This document shows, piece after piece, positions 39,913 through 50,627 of a stretch of 64,000 nt of DNA; the first letter of the stretch is position 1; each line of letters begins with the position of its first letter. The notes under the pieces were generated by a model, which was not told where the DNA came from, did not search any database, and saw nothing but the letters and a program-made list of their open reading frames with translations. Source of the stretch: Drosophila pseudoobscura (lineage: Eukaryota > Arthropoda > Insecta > Diptera > Drosophilidae); NCBI RefSeq assembly GCF_009870125.1, contig NC_046679.1, forward strand, positions 20,646,001 through 20,710,000, written 5' to 3'. The position numbers were made by a program, and so were the translations under genes.

Positions 39913-41160
39913 GGTGTGGTGCGACCTTCCAACGATTCAATGTTTCGTGATGAGGGCCAAAAAGGTGTGTGGGCCAGGAGGCTAGCTAGCTCCGTCTGGG
40001 TTCTGGTCCTAGAATGGTTTTTGTGTGTGTGTGTGGATTGTGCAGAGGATTTGTTGGAAGTGGTGCTGTTGGAAGAGGCGGCTGTGACTGGACCGAAATC
40101 GAAAGGATTTTCCTGGCATTATTTTCGAGTACGCCGATGGCTGACATCTAAGAGAAGGGCAATCTGCAAGAGCTCAAATGTTAATTCTTTTATAATTGGT
40201 CCTAATGGATGGGATTACCTCTAGACATCTGCCATTTGATGGACTGGGCGCAACTGCATCCGAAAAGTACGTTATCCAAAAGGTGAAGTTTTTGCTGGTC
40301 CGGCTACACCCCAAAGCGCGATCGCAAGCTGCTCCTGTGCCCAACCTCTTGGACTCAACACAAAACACTGAATGAGCCGCCAGAACCGGAGATGCACTAT
40401 TTATACGAGAGGCCGAAAGCCAGTTTACCCCCTGCTTGAGGTTCGACGATCCTTAAACTCACTTGATCGGGTTTTTTCTGGTCTCTCTCTCCTTTTGTTT
40501 TTTAGAGCTTGTGCTTTCTGTTTTTGTCTGGTTGCATTGTCAGTTCTCATTGTTGTTGGGCTGTATATTCCATGGCTGATAATGATGATGATGAAGTTGA
40601 GAAGGGTTCCGGCTACGGCCGCTATCGATGAAGAGTCCAGCACAGCACAGCACCCAAAAATCTGAAATCTTCCACTTGATTAGTCAGTTAAATCGCATCG
40701 GCAAAAGGGGCTAAGCGATGCCAGCAGTTGGCTAGTTGAGATTGGAGTACCTCTAACCTTGGATCGCCCCTCTAGACTCCAGAATTGTTCTTCAACAGCG
40801 ACGAACAGCAACAGCAGGTGTTCTATGGACCCCAGTCCCACATAAATTCCTATTTAACTGTGGGAAGAACTAGCGGAAGAAGAACAGAACAGAACAGAAC
40901 CCCCAGAGAACCCTTAAAACTTCAGCTAGAACTAAAAGCGAAACTGAAAATGAAACTGATTCGAATGTTCCCCTTAGTATTTATCATTCATGCAAGTAAA
41001 GTCATGACCCCATAATTTCCGTTTTATATTACAAACAACAGATAAAAGCGAGGCAAAGGATTCTTTGCGATTGTGGTAGGGAGGAGTCCTTCGTCCATTC
41101 AAATGGAAATCTGCAAGACAAAAGCACAGGAATTTTGTCTGCCCCGTCAGACAGAGGGGG

Positions 41161-41186
41161 TCTAGGGATAGGGATAGGGATAGGGA
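41161..41186. repeat. (AGGGAT)n hexanucleotide repeat
   Basis: Four units in intergenic DNA upstream of the cuticle cluster. Confidence 0.8.
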
Positions 41187-41823
41187 TCGTCAGCGGAACG
41201 ATCAAGCAGGCCAAAGCAGTTCGTTGCCCTCGAATGAGCATCGCATCCTTAAAGGATCGCGAAACAAAAGTCCTGGCGAGACTGCAAGGAATTGCATCGC
41301 TCTACGAGTACGATTGCAGCAGCAATCCTTTTTGGTCTGTGAACTTTTTCCGTTGTCCGACAAAAACAAGTTCTGAAAATAAAAAACGAACAGCAAATAA
41401 ATAAAACAGAAAAACAGGATAATGTGAACGACCTTTGAGGGGTCCTTTACAGCCAGGCAACCCACGGATTTCCAGAGAAATGTGAAATCTGCTCGAAAGG
41501 AGAGTTTTTTAAATGGAACTTGTGGAATGTGAACTGAGAGTAAGAACTTGTGGATTCTGAATAGCAGTGGCTTTACTTGAAGATATAATTGAATATTCCT
41601 AAGCTGATTTCGGAAGTTAATCCTTCCATTTAACCATTCTCTGAACTCAGCGAAAGGAGACCATTTTAAAAGTTCAATGAAAAATCTCCTTCTTTGTTCA
41701 TGATATGTATGTCGTATGCATTTTGTTTATTGGTGCTGTCAATAAATAAATGTACAGTAATAATAAAGTCAACAATTCTATGTACAACTCAGAGTCCTGC
41801 AAGTCCTGCGAGTCCTACGATCC

Positions 41824-42635
41824 TTAGTGGTGGTAGCTGACGGCGGGGGCAGCGTACGTGGAGTAGTGGGCAGCGGGCGCGGAGTATGTAACAGCTGGGG
41901 CGGCATGAGCATAGTGGGCAACGGGAGCTGGGGCGGAATAGGAGGTATACTGAGCAGGAGCAGCATAGTGAGCCACGGGAGCAGGTGCGGCATAGGATGT
42001 GTACTGGGCAGGAGCAGCATAGTGGGCCACGGGAGCAACGGTCTTGACGACAGCTGGGGCGGCATAGGAGTGGTAGGCGGGAGCCACAGTCTTCACAACA
42101 GCGGGAGCGGCGTAGTGGGTGGGAGCAGCATAGTGGGCCACGGGAGCGGCGATGGTCTTCACAACGGGAGCAACGGCGACGGCCTTGACGAGGGGCTCAC
42201 GGTTCACGACGGCATTGAATCCATTGATGGGGTCGGCGGTGTACTGGACGGTGCGCTTGTAACCATCGGCATCGATCAGGGAGTACTCTCCGCGGACGAC
42301 ATCTCCGTCGCGCTCCTCCACCTGTCCCTTGTTGTCGCCGGTCAGCTTGTCATCGACTCCGTAGGAGAAACGGTACTGGGGATGGGGATCGTATTCCTCG
42401 GCGGCCTTCACCACAACCTTCTGGGCGACGGCCACGGGCGCGGCATGGGCATAGGTGGCCACCGCTGGGCCGGCGTGGTACACCTGGGGAACGGCGTATC
42501 CGGCGCTGGCAACGGCCACGAAGGCGAGGGCGAAAATAAACTGCAAGAAGGAGGACAGTCGGGAGGCGAGAGTGAGGCGTGGTAATCCATCGATCGATCC
42601 ACTCTGTGGGGGAGAGCACTTACCTTGAATGCCAT
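41824..42635 (-). CDS. Ccp84Aa: RR-2 cuticle protein Ccp84Aa
   Basis: Secreted chitin-binding structural protein of the larval/pupal cuticle. Exons 42635-42624 (MAFK) and 42540-41824, joined across an 83-nt GT-AG intron; 242 residues. A signal peptide ([18 protein letters not shown]) is followed by the extended Rebers-Riddiford RR-2 domain at about 52-120, with [27 protein letters not shown] and [16 protein letters not shown]. The tail repeats [13 protein letters not shown] and QYTSYAAP blocks and ends in SYHH. A minus-strand AATAAA lies at 41731-41726. It is transcribed divergently from Ccp84Ab and the first ~240 bp of the two main exons are almost identical. The gene letter is assigned by position (first cuticle gene next to pb) and by this similarity to Ab. 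Confidence 0.9.
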
Positions 42636-42726
42636 TTTGGGAGGTGTGTTTGTGCTGTGCCGATTGGGTTCTTTACAGAAGTGAACTTGAGCTGCGAATG
42701 ATACTTTTCTGGAAACAGACGTCAAC

Positions 42727-42733
42727 TTTTATA
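42727..42733 (-). promoter_or_regulatory. Ccp84Aa: TATA box of Ccp84Aa
   Basis: TATAAAA on the minus strand, 92 nt upstream of the start codon. Confidence 0.7.
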
Positions 42734-42739
42734 GTAAAT

Positions 42740-44050
42740 CAAGTTCGCGCAGCTCTGCCCCGGACCTGCCACGATCTGATCTGCTTTGCTTTTGCTCTGC
42801 TCTGCTCTGCTCAGATTTGATCTGCTGCGCGGTGACAGCGAAATCTATTTAATGTTTCGTCGACTTTGAATGTACAGAAATTGCGGGGCAATAACTCGTA
42901 CTTCCTGTTCGTGGCGCCTAAGCTCTGTGGGTGTGCAAAATGCGAATGTTGGGTTCTTTTTTGGTCAAAGATTCTGCAAATAACACAGAACAAAAGAGTG
43001 AAAGAAAGGTTATTGAAAGGGTTTGGCTTTAATTATGCTTAACTTTCGATTCATAGCATATTAATTGAAGCCAATCTCTTGGTACAGATCCGTTTTCATC
43101 GCTAAGCAACGGTCTATGATATTTCATACCAATCCAACAGATCTTTCATTCTTTTTTCAGCAGATATTCACTCCTACATTCTTGAGAGTAGCTCTTAAGC
43201 TCTGTTAATCCTCTTGGGAGCTGAGGTAGATGATTTGATTATTATTAAGGTTTTGGGAATATTATATAAGACCTATGTAACTTTTGGGGGAGAACATTTG
43301 TCAAGCTTCTTAGGGGAATATGTATCAGGGTTATTGAACTTTAGCTTAGGGATTAATATGTTTCCGTTATGGGTAAGCAATCATACTCGAAGGCAGTTTT
43401 TTAGAGTGAAAAATTGATTAGATAATAGCTCCAAATTTCATCTAGAAAAAGAGATTTTACATTATGTTGAAGTCTTCTAGAGAACCTCTTTCTTGAAAGG
43501 ATTATGTAGCATACATATATTTGATGTGATGTCCATTTCGTTCATAAAGTTTTCATTCAAAAAATTGAAGATCCTTCTTTTATTTCTTCTTTATATATCG
43601 CATCACCTCATTAAGATTACATCATACACTTATCAACAATTTCGCATAATCAGAGACCTCAATGAAGGCCACCCAACCACATAGCAACTTGGAAACAATT
43701 CTCAAGTCCTCATCCCATCCAAAGATCTCGGATAAATCCCCTTTGCTATTAGTGGATGCAATCATCTCTCTCAGCTCCAATTTGTGGGCGACGTGGGCAA
43801 CTGGCAGCAGGGAAATACCGAATCCTTTCTAAATAATTATGGCCATTGCAGTTGGATGTCGACAATCTCTTCGACTCTCCACCTCTGCCACGACCACGAC
43901 CTGCGTAAGCGTCTGCGTCTGCGTCAGCTTCTGCGTCAACGGCAGCGCAGCAGTGACTGAGCGCTAATGTGGAGCATGATATGCAGAAGGCCACGCTTAA
44001 GCACCTCCATAGTACAGCGCGGACCTGGTCGCCGAGGAAAGTGCATACGA
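42740..44050. other. Ccp84Aa-Ccp84Ab divergent intergenic region
   Basis: 1.3 kb between two divergent TATA boxes. No gene seen; the middle (43000-43700) is AT-rich. The region presumably holds promoter-proximal control of both genes. Confidence 0.6.
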
Positions 44051-44055
44051 GTGGC

Positions 44056-44062
44056 TATAAAT
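44056..44062 (+). promoter_or_regulatory. Ccp84Ab: TATA box and initiator of Ccp84Ab
   Basis: TATAAAT, followed by an initiator-like TCATTC (A at 44089) 33 nt downstream. The start codon is at 44150. Confidence 0.7.
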
Positions 44063-44149
44063 ACGCTGGCCAGGCCAGAAGCCATATCATTCAGCCCTCA
44101 GTCTCTCTTCTGCACAGAACCAACCCACAAGCCCCCAAACCAAACTAAA

Positions 44150-44846
44150 ATGGCATTCAAGGTGAGCTCTCCTCATATTGGAGCTCCTCCTGGAAACGAT
44201 CTAATGAGTCCCTCTGTTTCAGTTCGTCTTCGCCCTCGCCTTCGTGGCCGTTGCCAGCGCCGGATACGCCGTTCCCCAGGTCTACCACGCCGGCCCAGCG
44301 GTGGCCACCTATGCCCATGCCGCGCCCGTGGCCGTCGCCCAGAAGGTTGTGGTGAAGGCCGCCGAGGAATACGATCCCCATCCCCAGTACCGTTTCTCCT
44401 ACGGAGTCGATGACAAGCTGACCGGCGACAACAAGGGACAGGTGGAGGAGCGCGACGGAGATGTCGTCCGCGGAGAGTACTCCCTGATCGATTCCGATGG
44501 ATACAAGCGCACCGTTCAGTACACCGCCGACCCCATCAATGGATTCAACGCTGTCGTCAACCGGGTGCCCCTCGAGCATGTCAAGACTGTTGTGAAGACC
44601 GTCGCCGCTCCCGCTGTTGCCCACTATGCTGCCCCCGCTGTGGTCAAGACCGTGGCTCCCGCCTACCACACCTATGCTGCCCCAGCTGTCGTCAAGACTG
44701 TGGCTCCCGCTTACCACACCTATGCTGCCCCAGCTGTCGTCAAGACGGTTGCTCCCGTGGCCCACTACGCTGCTCCCACCCACTACGCAGCTCCCGCTGC
44801 CACCTACACCTCCTACGCCGCCCCCGCTGTCGCCTACCACCACTAA
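44150..44846 (+). CDS. Ccp84Ab: RR-2 cuticle protein Ccp84Ab (Aa/Ad mosaic)
   Basis: Secreted cuticle protein. Exons 44150-44161 (MAFK) and 44223-44846, with a 61-nt intron; 211 residues. Signal peptide [20 protein letters not shown]-2 domain at about 52-120 with [20 protein letters not shown] and [13 protein letters not shown], then a tail of [21 protein letters not shown] repeats ending AVAYHH. The exon is a patchwork: up to about 44440 it follows Ccp84Aa with only a few changes. From about 44490 it follows Ccp84Ad (GATTCCGATGGATAC rather than the Aa [25 protein letters not shown] rather than EPLVKAVAV). The near-identity to Ad continues past the stop. No AATAAA lies within about 390 nt of the stop. 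Name by position. Confidence 0.9.
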
Positions 44847-45740
44847 GTTCCATCCCAGCCATCCCCCATACACATACCCATACCCATGCCCCTTCTTGTT
44901 ATAGTTATACGAATGCCCCCTAAAAATACACAAATATTTTATCACATAAAGAGTGTCTTTTCCTGTTCAACGACATCTGCTTTTAAGGATCAATGCAGCC
45001 TCAGGCACAGGTCAAGTCCGATTGGAGCTCGCAATTTAATTGAATTGGATTTAGTGCGGTTCATTAGGGTTCCACTCCATTCCATTGCCAATTAATTTGG
45101 CTGCGACATTGAAATTCCGAACTCCAATGGAGTTTCTTTTTCTTTCAATTATTCCATTTACTACTCCATTTGCTACACCCGCAACGATTTCGATTCGATT
45201 CGGCTCTGCTCTGGAAATTGACCAATCCTATCAGCAATCAATAAATCATAACAAATTCAGATCTAATAACATAAGCGCATTCATATAACTATGTCACGGA
45301 TGTAGCTCTGGTATTCTGGTATATTCTGAGGCAGATCGGAGCACGTGGTCATCAGCTTCCGGTTAGTGCTTGGGTAATTCTCCAATTGTATCTAACGGAT
45401 TGAAAGTGCCGGCTTTTCCAGCGTCAAGTTCAATTCCAATTCCAATTCATGTTTCTATCATGACGTGGGGGACTCAGTTGCTCAGGAACTGGTTTGACTC
45501 GCGGTCAGACGTACGCCAGACAAGATCGAATCTCGAATCGTTCTTATAATCCCATTTGTCGATAGCTGGGTAATGATTTCGGTCCCACTCCAATAGAAGT
45601 AACAAATTCGTTAATTAAAACATTGTATTTGAAAGTGAAATGCATGAACTAAAGTTGAAGTGAACTGAATTGAAAGCGAAATTGAAACGGACACAGAAGC
45701 GGCCTTAAGGGGTCATTGATTCTTGGGTAGATTCTGGAGA
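44439..45740 (+). repeat. Inverted duplication, outer block, left arm
   Basis: Covers the 3' part of Ccp84Ab plus about 0.9 kb downstream. It matches 49741-51035 in reverse complement at high identity, including non-coding DNA; I counted roughly 8-10 differences in about 230 bp downstream of the stop. The match starts in the coding exon where all family members are alike and stops abruptly after GATTCTTGG near 45725-45740. Confidence 0.9.
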
Positions 45741-46590
45741 TTTGAGGTACCTTTTTTGTGCGTCCAAGAAATAGTTTCAATTGGCTCTTTTGCACTAACA
45801 TAATCCTATAAATGTTATTTTTTGAGCTCTAATGAGCTCCCAATAAAATTCTTTTGCCTTCAAACGAATGGGGAATATTTCATTACATCATTTGGCAGAG
45901 AGTTGAGTCACTTTCCTACCACTTTGACCATGATCGAGCACTTATCTATGCCGCAGCAATAGCTGTAATGCAAAGAGAGAAAAGCTTCAATCCAAAAGCT
46001 CGAAATGGTATAGGTATTGATATGGGTATGGTGACCATACCACTTTTGTGGGTCATTCGCCAAGGGGGAGGATAGAGTAGGAGATGGAGGTGTGTCTCTC
46101 TTTCTGCCTCCGTATGTATGTACGTGTATCTGTGTGTCAAGTGCAATGCTGGGCATCGATCAAAGTGGGATTTATTGGGTTACTTACATGACTAGAGAGT
46201 ACTGCAGCACCGTAGCCCCGTCCCCGATCCGATCCAAGTCCCGGCCCTGATCGCAAGCAAGTTGCTCGCCTAAGTCTTTTGTTTGTAACGGGCTTTTGTA
46301 GTTGCTCTTAGCGTTTTGTCCGTTTATTCGTCTGTCCGTCTAAGTGTCCGCCAGTCCGTCGTCCGTTCGTTCGTGTGTCCGTCCGCGTTTCATTCATAAC
46401 AATAGCAAAATGGGTGTGACTCGTGGGTGCAAATCGTTGGGGGAAGAGCGAAAGAGAGGCAGACATGCAAATGAATTAAGATTGAAGTGATTTCTGTAAG
46501 CCAAAAAACGTGAAAAAGTGAAAGAAAGGCCAGGAGAGACAATGGCCAAATGATGAGGTCTGGTTGCTGGGTTGCTGCTGCCACGAAAAT
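44847..46590. other. Ccp84Ab-Ccp84Ac intergenic region
   Basis: No gene. The first 0.9 kb is the left arm of the inverted duplication, then about 120 bp without match, the inner block (45864-46163), and about 430 bp of promoter-proximal DNA of Ccp84Ac with many CGTCCGTC-type runs at 46315-46385. Confidence 0.7.
45864..46163 (+). repeat. Inverted duplication, inner block, left arm
   Basis: Matches 48741-49053 in reverse complement, less closely than the outer block and with small indels. Shared landmarks are GAATATTTCATTACATCATT and CAAGTGCAATGCTGGGCATC. Confidence 0.8.
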
Positions 46591-46596
46591 TTCGTC

Positions 46597-46604
46597 TATA
46601 AATA
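46597..46604 (+). promoter_or_regulatory. Ccp84Ac: TATA box of Ccp84Ac
   Basis: TATAAATA, 107 nt upstream of the start codon at 46704. Confidence 0.7.
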
Positions 46605-46703
46605 CAAATGCAGCGCCGAATGGATTATTATTCAAGGCACACACTCCACAGAAGGAGGACAAAGTTTCGCTTCTTTTGCCCAATAACCTTAAACTCTTGC
46701 AAA

Positions 46704-47481
46704 ATGGCTTTCAAGGTGAGTTGGTAGCTGATGTAACACCTCTTTTGGCTTGGTAACAATCCCAAAAATCCCACATCTAATCGTCTTCTGCCCACAGTTG
46801 GTCGCACTCGTCTCCTGCTGCCTGGCAGCCGCATCCGCTGGCATCATTCCACTGGAGCATCACGAACAGCAGCAGCCACAACATGTCCTGTATCAGGCTC
46901 AGCCCCAGCACCAGCCCCAGCATGTGCTCTACCAGAAGGCCCATGATATCCATGCCCACGGACACGAGGTCTACCCGGATGATCCCCATCCCAAGTACAA
47001 CTTCGCCTACGATGTGCAGGATGCCCTCTCCGGAGACTCCAAGAGCCAGTCAGAGTCCCGCGACGGAGATGTGGTCCAGGGCGAGTACTCGCTGGACGAT
47101 GCCGACGGTTTCCGCCGCACTGTGAAGTACACCGCTGACTCGGTGAACGGATTCAATGCCGTCGTCCATCGCGAGCCTCTGGCTCATGTGCACCACAAGG
47201 TGGTGGCTGCTCCGGCTGCCGTTCAATACCACCATGCACCGACTGCTGTGATCAAGACCCCCGTGTCTTATGCCGCTCCGGCTCCCACTTATGCGGCACC
47301 CACCTATGCTGCTCCAGCGTACACTGCTCCCGCTTACACCGCCCCCGCCTACACCTCTCATCATGAGCAGCAGCAGCAGCTGCAGCAGGAGCAGGAGCAC
47401 CAGCATCACTATGCCACCTACGAGACTCCCGCCCCCGCCCATGCTGCCCATGAGGCCCATGAGTATTACCATCACCAGTAG
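46704..47481 (+). CDS. Ccp84Ac: RR-2 cuticle protein Ccp84Ac
   Basis: Secreted cuticle protein. Exons 46704-46715 (MAFK) and 46798-47481, 82-nt intron; 231 residues. Signal peptide [19 protein letters not shown], a Gln/His-rich linker with two QHVLYQ repeats, RR-2 domain at about 64-131 ([43 protein letters not shown]), then YAAP/YTAP repeats and an unusual Gln/Glu/His-rich C-terminus ([15 protein letters not shown]) ending EYYHHQ. It lies in the spacer of the inverted duplication but does not take part in it: its coding sequence is the most diverged among the Aa-Ad genes. AATAAA at 47602-47607. Name by position. Confidence 0.88.
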
Positions 47482-48740
47482 GAGATCCTCCCTTCCTAGA
47501 GATCTGACAAGCGAAAGTATTATCTTGCATCCATTCCATTCTGATCTATCATTTTCCACATTAATTTAGTTCTGTTGATTAGTTATATTGTACATATTTT
47601 GAATAAACTTTGATGAATGCCTAAAAACTTTAAATTCCAATTCATTTATGGAGGTTGAAAGTGTATATATATCATGGGTATACACAGTGAAATAATGTCC
47701 AGAGTCCGCTTTGAAATATCCTAAATAAATCAGGATTGGCTGCGGGATTTTGTACTTAAACAAAAATTACACATAAACTTAGAATGGAAATCAAAATCAA
47801 GGTTGTACAAATATGTTTCCCCGACATATCTAATCCCCAAACAACAAACATGACTTGTAATATAATAAATCCAAAATCCAAGATGACAATCAAATCTCAA
47901 AGATTAGACACATTCCATTGGCAAACAAATAATCATACACAGAACACACGCTTCTTAAGAAATCCTTAAAATCAAAACAAAAATTTGTATCCAAGCATAT
48001 TCCAAAAGATATGTGCGTAATGTGAGAGAACAATTGGCATTAATTTAATGAAGTGTGAGATTTACATATTAAGCACCGCGACAGTGTTTCCCGATTGGTC
48101 ATGATTCAATGCGAATTTTTCTGTTGCCACAGCTCCACATTCGAAGACCGGTTTTGTGGGGTCTTGCGGCGGGCGGTCTGGTTTGCCAAAATATCCGGTA
48201 GCAACAATAGCACTTTTTGCAATTTTAATGTCGCACACAAATTGAATGTCAAATTATTTGAGGCATACCATGCTGCCATACGCGGGACGCGGGTATTGGC
48301 TCTGATACTCGTATCAGTTTCGGTTGGCGGCCAAGTAAGTCCGGCAACGACTTGGTGTATGGACTCTGACTCGATCTTGAGGTATGTCCAATTGCAAGAC
48401 AAGACATAATTTGCTCCACATTCCCACACAAAGGTCTAACGCAACCACATTAGCGGCCAAATGCCGGTTCGCCCTCGATGCTCTCGGCCTTTCGCTCCTC
48501 AATTGTGTGGCTTTAGCTTTGGCTGCGGCCTGTGGCCTGCGGCCCGTGGCTTTGGCAATGCGAGTGGATCGAGTGCTCTGCTCTGGCACTTGGTGGGACA
48601 ATAATGTCCGAAAGTATAAATATCGTAGAACACAATTTAAGATAAGATAAAGTTAAAGACGGTTTCTTAATTTCAACGAAATAAATAGAAGACTTAAGCA
48701 AGGAACTAAGGACATGGACTCCGATCGAATCGATATGAGC
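47482..48740. other. Spacer of the inverted duplication downstream of Ccp84Ac
   Basis: AT-rich 3' flank, then about 550 bp of more GC-rich DNA (48090-48610) without a convincing gene. A TATAAATA at 48615-48622 has no recognisable gene after it. Confidence 0.55.
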
Positions 48741-49053
48741 TTGATCGATGCCCAGCATTGCACTTGACACACAGATACACACAGACAGAGGCGAAGATCT
48801 ATTTATAGATAGACACACCTCCATCTCCGTCTTCCCTTTGGCGAATGATACGAAAAAGTTGCCTGCTCACCTTGCTCATATCCATACCCATTCGGAAATA
48901 AAACCCATACCATTTGGAGCTTTCGGGTTGAAGCTTTTCTCTCTTTGCATTACAGCCATTACCGTGGCATAGATAAGTGCACAATCATGGCCAAAGTAGT
49001 AGGAAAGTGACTCAACTCTCTGCCAAATGATGTAATGAAATATTCCGCATTCG
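48741..49053 (-). repeat. Inverted duplication, inner block, right arm
   Basis: Reverse-complement partner of 45864-46163. Confidence 0.8.
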
Positions 49054-49220
49054 CTTGGCAACGAATGAAATTCCTTTGCAAGCTAATTTCTAGAAGAGTA
49101 ATCCAAGAGATATCCATAGTTAAGCTTAAACCATTTACTTTTAATCAATTTTATTGAAAATTCTTCAGCGAGGGTCTATCAGGGTGCCAGACGGTACCAG
49201 AAGGGTCATCCAGCGCAGCG

Positions 49221-49534
49221 CTACTTCGAGTTCTTATCCTTGAGCGCCCCGAAGTATAGAACCGACCAAGACTTGTCAAGAACTTCGTATTCCCTGGGAC
49301 GCTGGTTGATGCTATTAATGTTGTCCAAGTGTTATTAGGGTTACGTATGTTCCCCTTCTAGTCCTATGTCCTTAGTGCTTACCTGATATCCGAGGTGAAT
49401 AGGCGGTGTCGATGAAGCTGCTGTGGAATGCAAACGAGCTTCGGTGCGGGTTTCAGTTGCAAGGCACAGTCGCTATCCGTAGAGTGAAGGTTGCTGTCGT
49501 TTGAACCCATTTGGCCGGATTTGGAAGACATCAT
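49221..49534 (-). CDS. Unrecognised two-exon gene, 80 residues
   Basis: I do not recognise this protein. Minus-strand exons 49534-49383 (starts MMSSKSGQMGSNDSNLHS) and 49311-49221 join in frame across a 71-nt intron with donor ATCAG|GTAAGC and acceptor ATTAATAG, giving 80 residues ending ALKDKNSK. A poly(A) signal AATAAA lies at 49155-49150, 66 nt after the stop. Codons look like ordinary Drosophila coding sequence. There is no signal peptide, RR domain, membrane segment or known motif; the N-terminal third is Ser/Asn/Asp-rich and the rest is mixed (for example VCIPQQLHRHRLF, REYEVLDKSW). The start could be the first or second Met. It sits between the two blocks of the right arm of the inverted duplication and has no counterpart in the left arm. 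Signals for start, splice, stop and poly(A) in one short stretch argue for a real gene; function unknown. Confidence 0.65.
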
Positions 49535-50627
49535 TGTTACATAAGTTTCTGTCTCTTAACCAAAAAAAAAATTTAATATATTGAATATGGGAAACAATTA
49601 CTATCCTGTTAAACAATTTTTTTAAATGTGTGTACTGTGTATAGAAAAATCCGACTGTAGGGACAAGGCTAAGTGATATATTCCTTATTGTAAAATTTGA
49701 AATACAATTTCGACTGTCAAGGCATCCTTTTTTATTCCAATCTCCAAAATATCTCCAAGAATCAATGACCCCTTAAGACCGCCTCTGTGTCCGTTTCAAT
49801 TTCGCTTTCAATTCAGTTCACTTCAACTTTAGTTCATGTATTTCACTTTCAAATACAATGTTTTAATTAACGAATTTGTTACTTCTATTGGAGCGGGGCC
49901 GAAATCATTACCCAGCTATCGACAAATGGGATTATAAGAACGATTCGAGATTCGATCTTGTCTGGCGTACGTCTGACCGCTAGTCAAACCAGTTCCTGAG
50001 CAACTGAGTCCCCCGCGTCATGATAGAAACATGAATTGGAATTGGAATTGAACTTGACGCTGGAAAAGCCGGCACTTTCAATCCGTTAGATACAATTGGA
50101 GAATTACTCAAGCACTAACCGGAAGCTGATGACCACGTGCTCCGATCTGCCTCAGAATATACCAGACTACTAGAGCTACATCCGTGACATAGTTATATGA
50201 ATGCGCTCATGTTATTAGATCTGAATTTGTTATGATTTATTGATTGCTGATAGGATTGGTCAATTTCCAGAGCAGAGCCGAATCGAATCGAAATCGTTGC
50301 GGGTGTAGCAAATGGAGTAGTAAATGGAATAATTGAAAGAATAAGAAACTCCATTGGAGTTCGGAATTTCAATGTCGCAGCGTAATTAATTGGCAATGGA
50401 ATGGAGTGGAACCCTAATGAACCGCACTAAATCCAATTCAATTAAATTGCGAGCTCCAATCGGACTTGACCTGTGCCTGAGGCTGCATTGATCCTTAAAA
50501 GCGGATGTCGTTGAACAGGAAGAGACACTCTTTTTGTGGAAAGTATTTGTGTATTTTTAGGGGGCATTCGTATAACTATAACAAGAAGGGGCATGGGTAT
50601 GGGTATGGGGGATGGCTGGGATGGAAC
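49535..50627. other. Flank of the small gene and 3' flank of Ccp84Ad
   Basis: 49535-49740 is AT-rich putative promoter of the unrecognised gene, with no clear TATA box at the right distance. 49741-50627 is the non-coding part of the right duplication arm. Confidence 0.6.

Larger units (their letters stand above)
37981..41725. other. Gene-free region between pb and the cuticle cluster
   Basis: No convincing coding or RNA gene. It contains a GGAT array (39883-39912), a GGGATA array (41161-41186) and ordinary AT-rich DNA. Open frames up to 126 codons are interrupted, low-complexity or translate these repeats. Confidence 0.6.

Noticed and set aside
41827-42585. 252-codon plus-strand open frame over Ccp84Aa
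   Set aside because: Antisense shadow of a GC-rich, codon-biased cuticle gene; the sense frame has signal peptide, splice sites, RR-2 domain and TATA box.
44157-44945. 262-codon minus-strand open frame over Ccp84Ab
   Set aside because: Antisense shadow made of Gly/Ser/Val repeats; mirrored by the same artefact over Ccp84Ad at 50505-51335.
48615-48622. TATAAATA in the duplication spacer
   Set aside because: No gene with start and stop follows on the plus strand; likely chance in AT-rich DNA.
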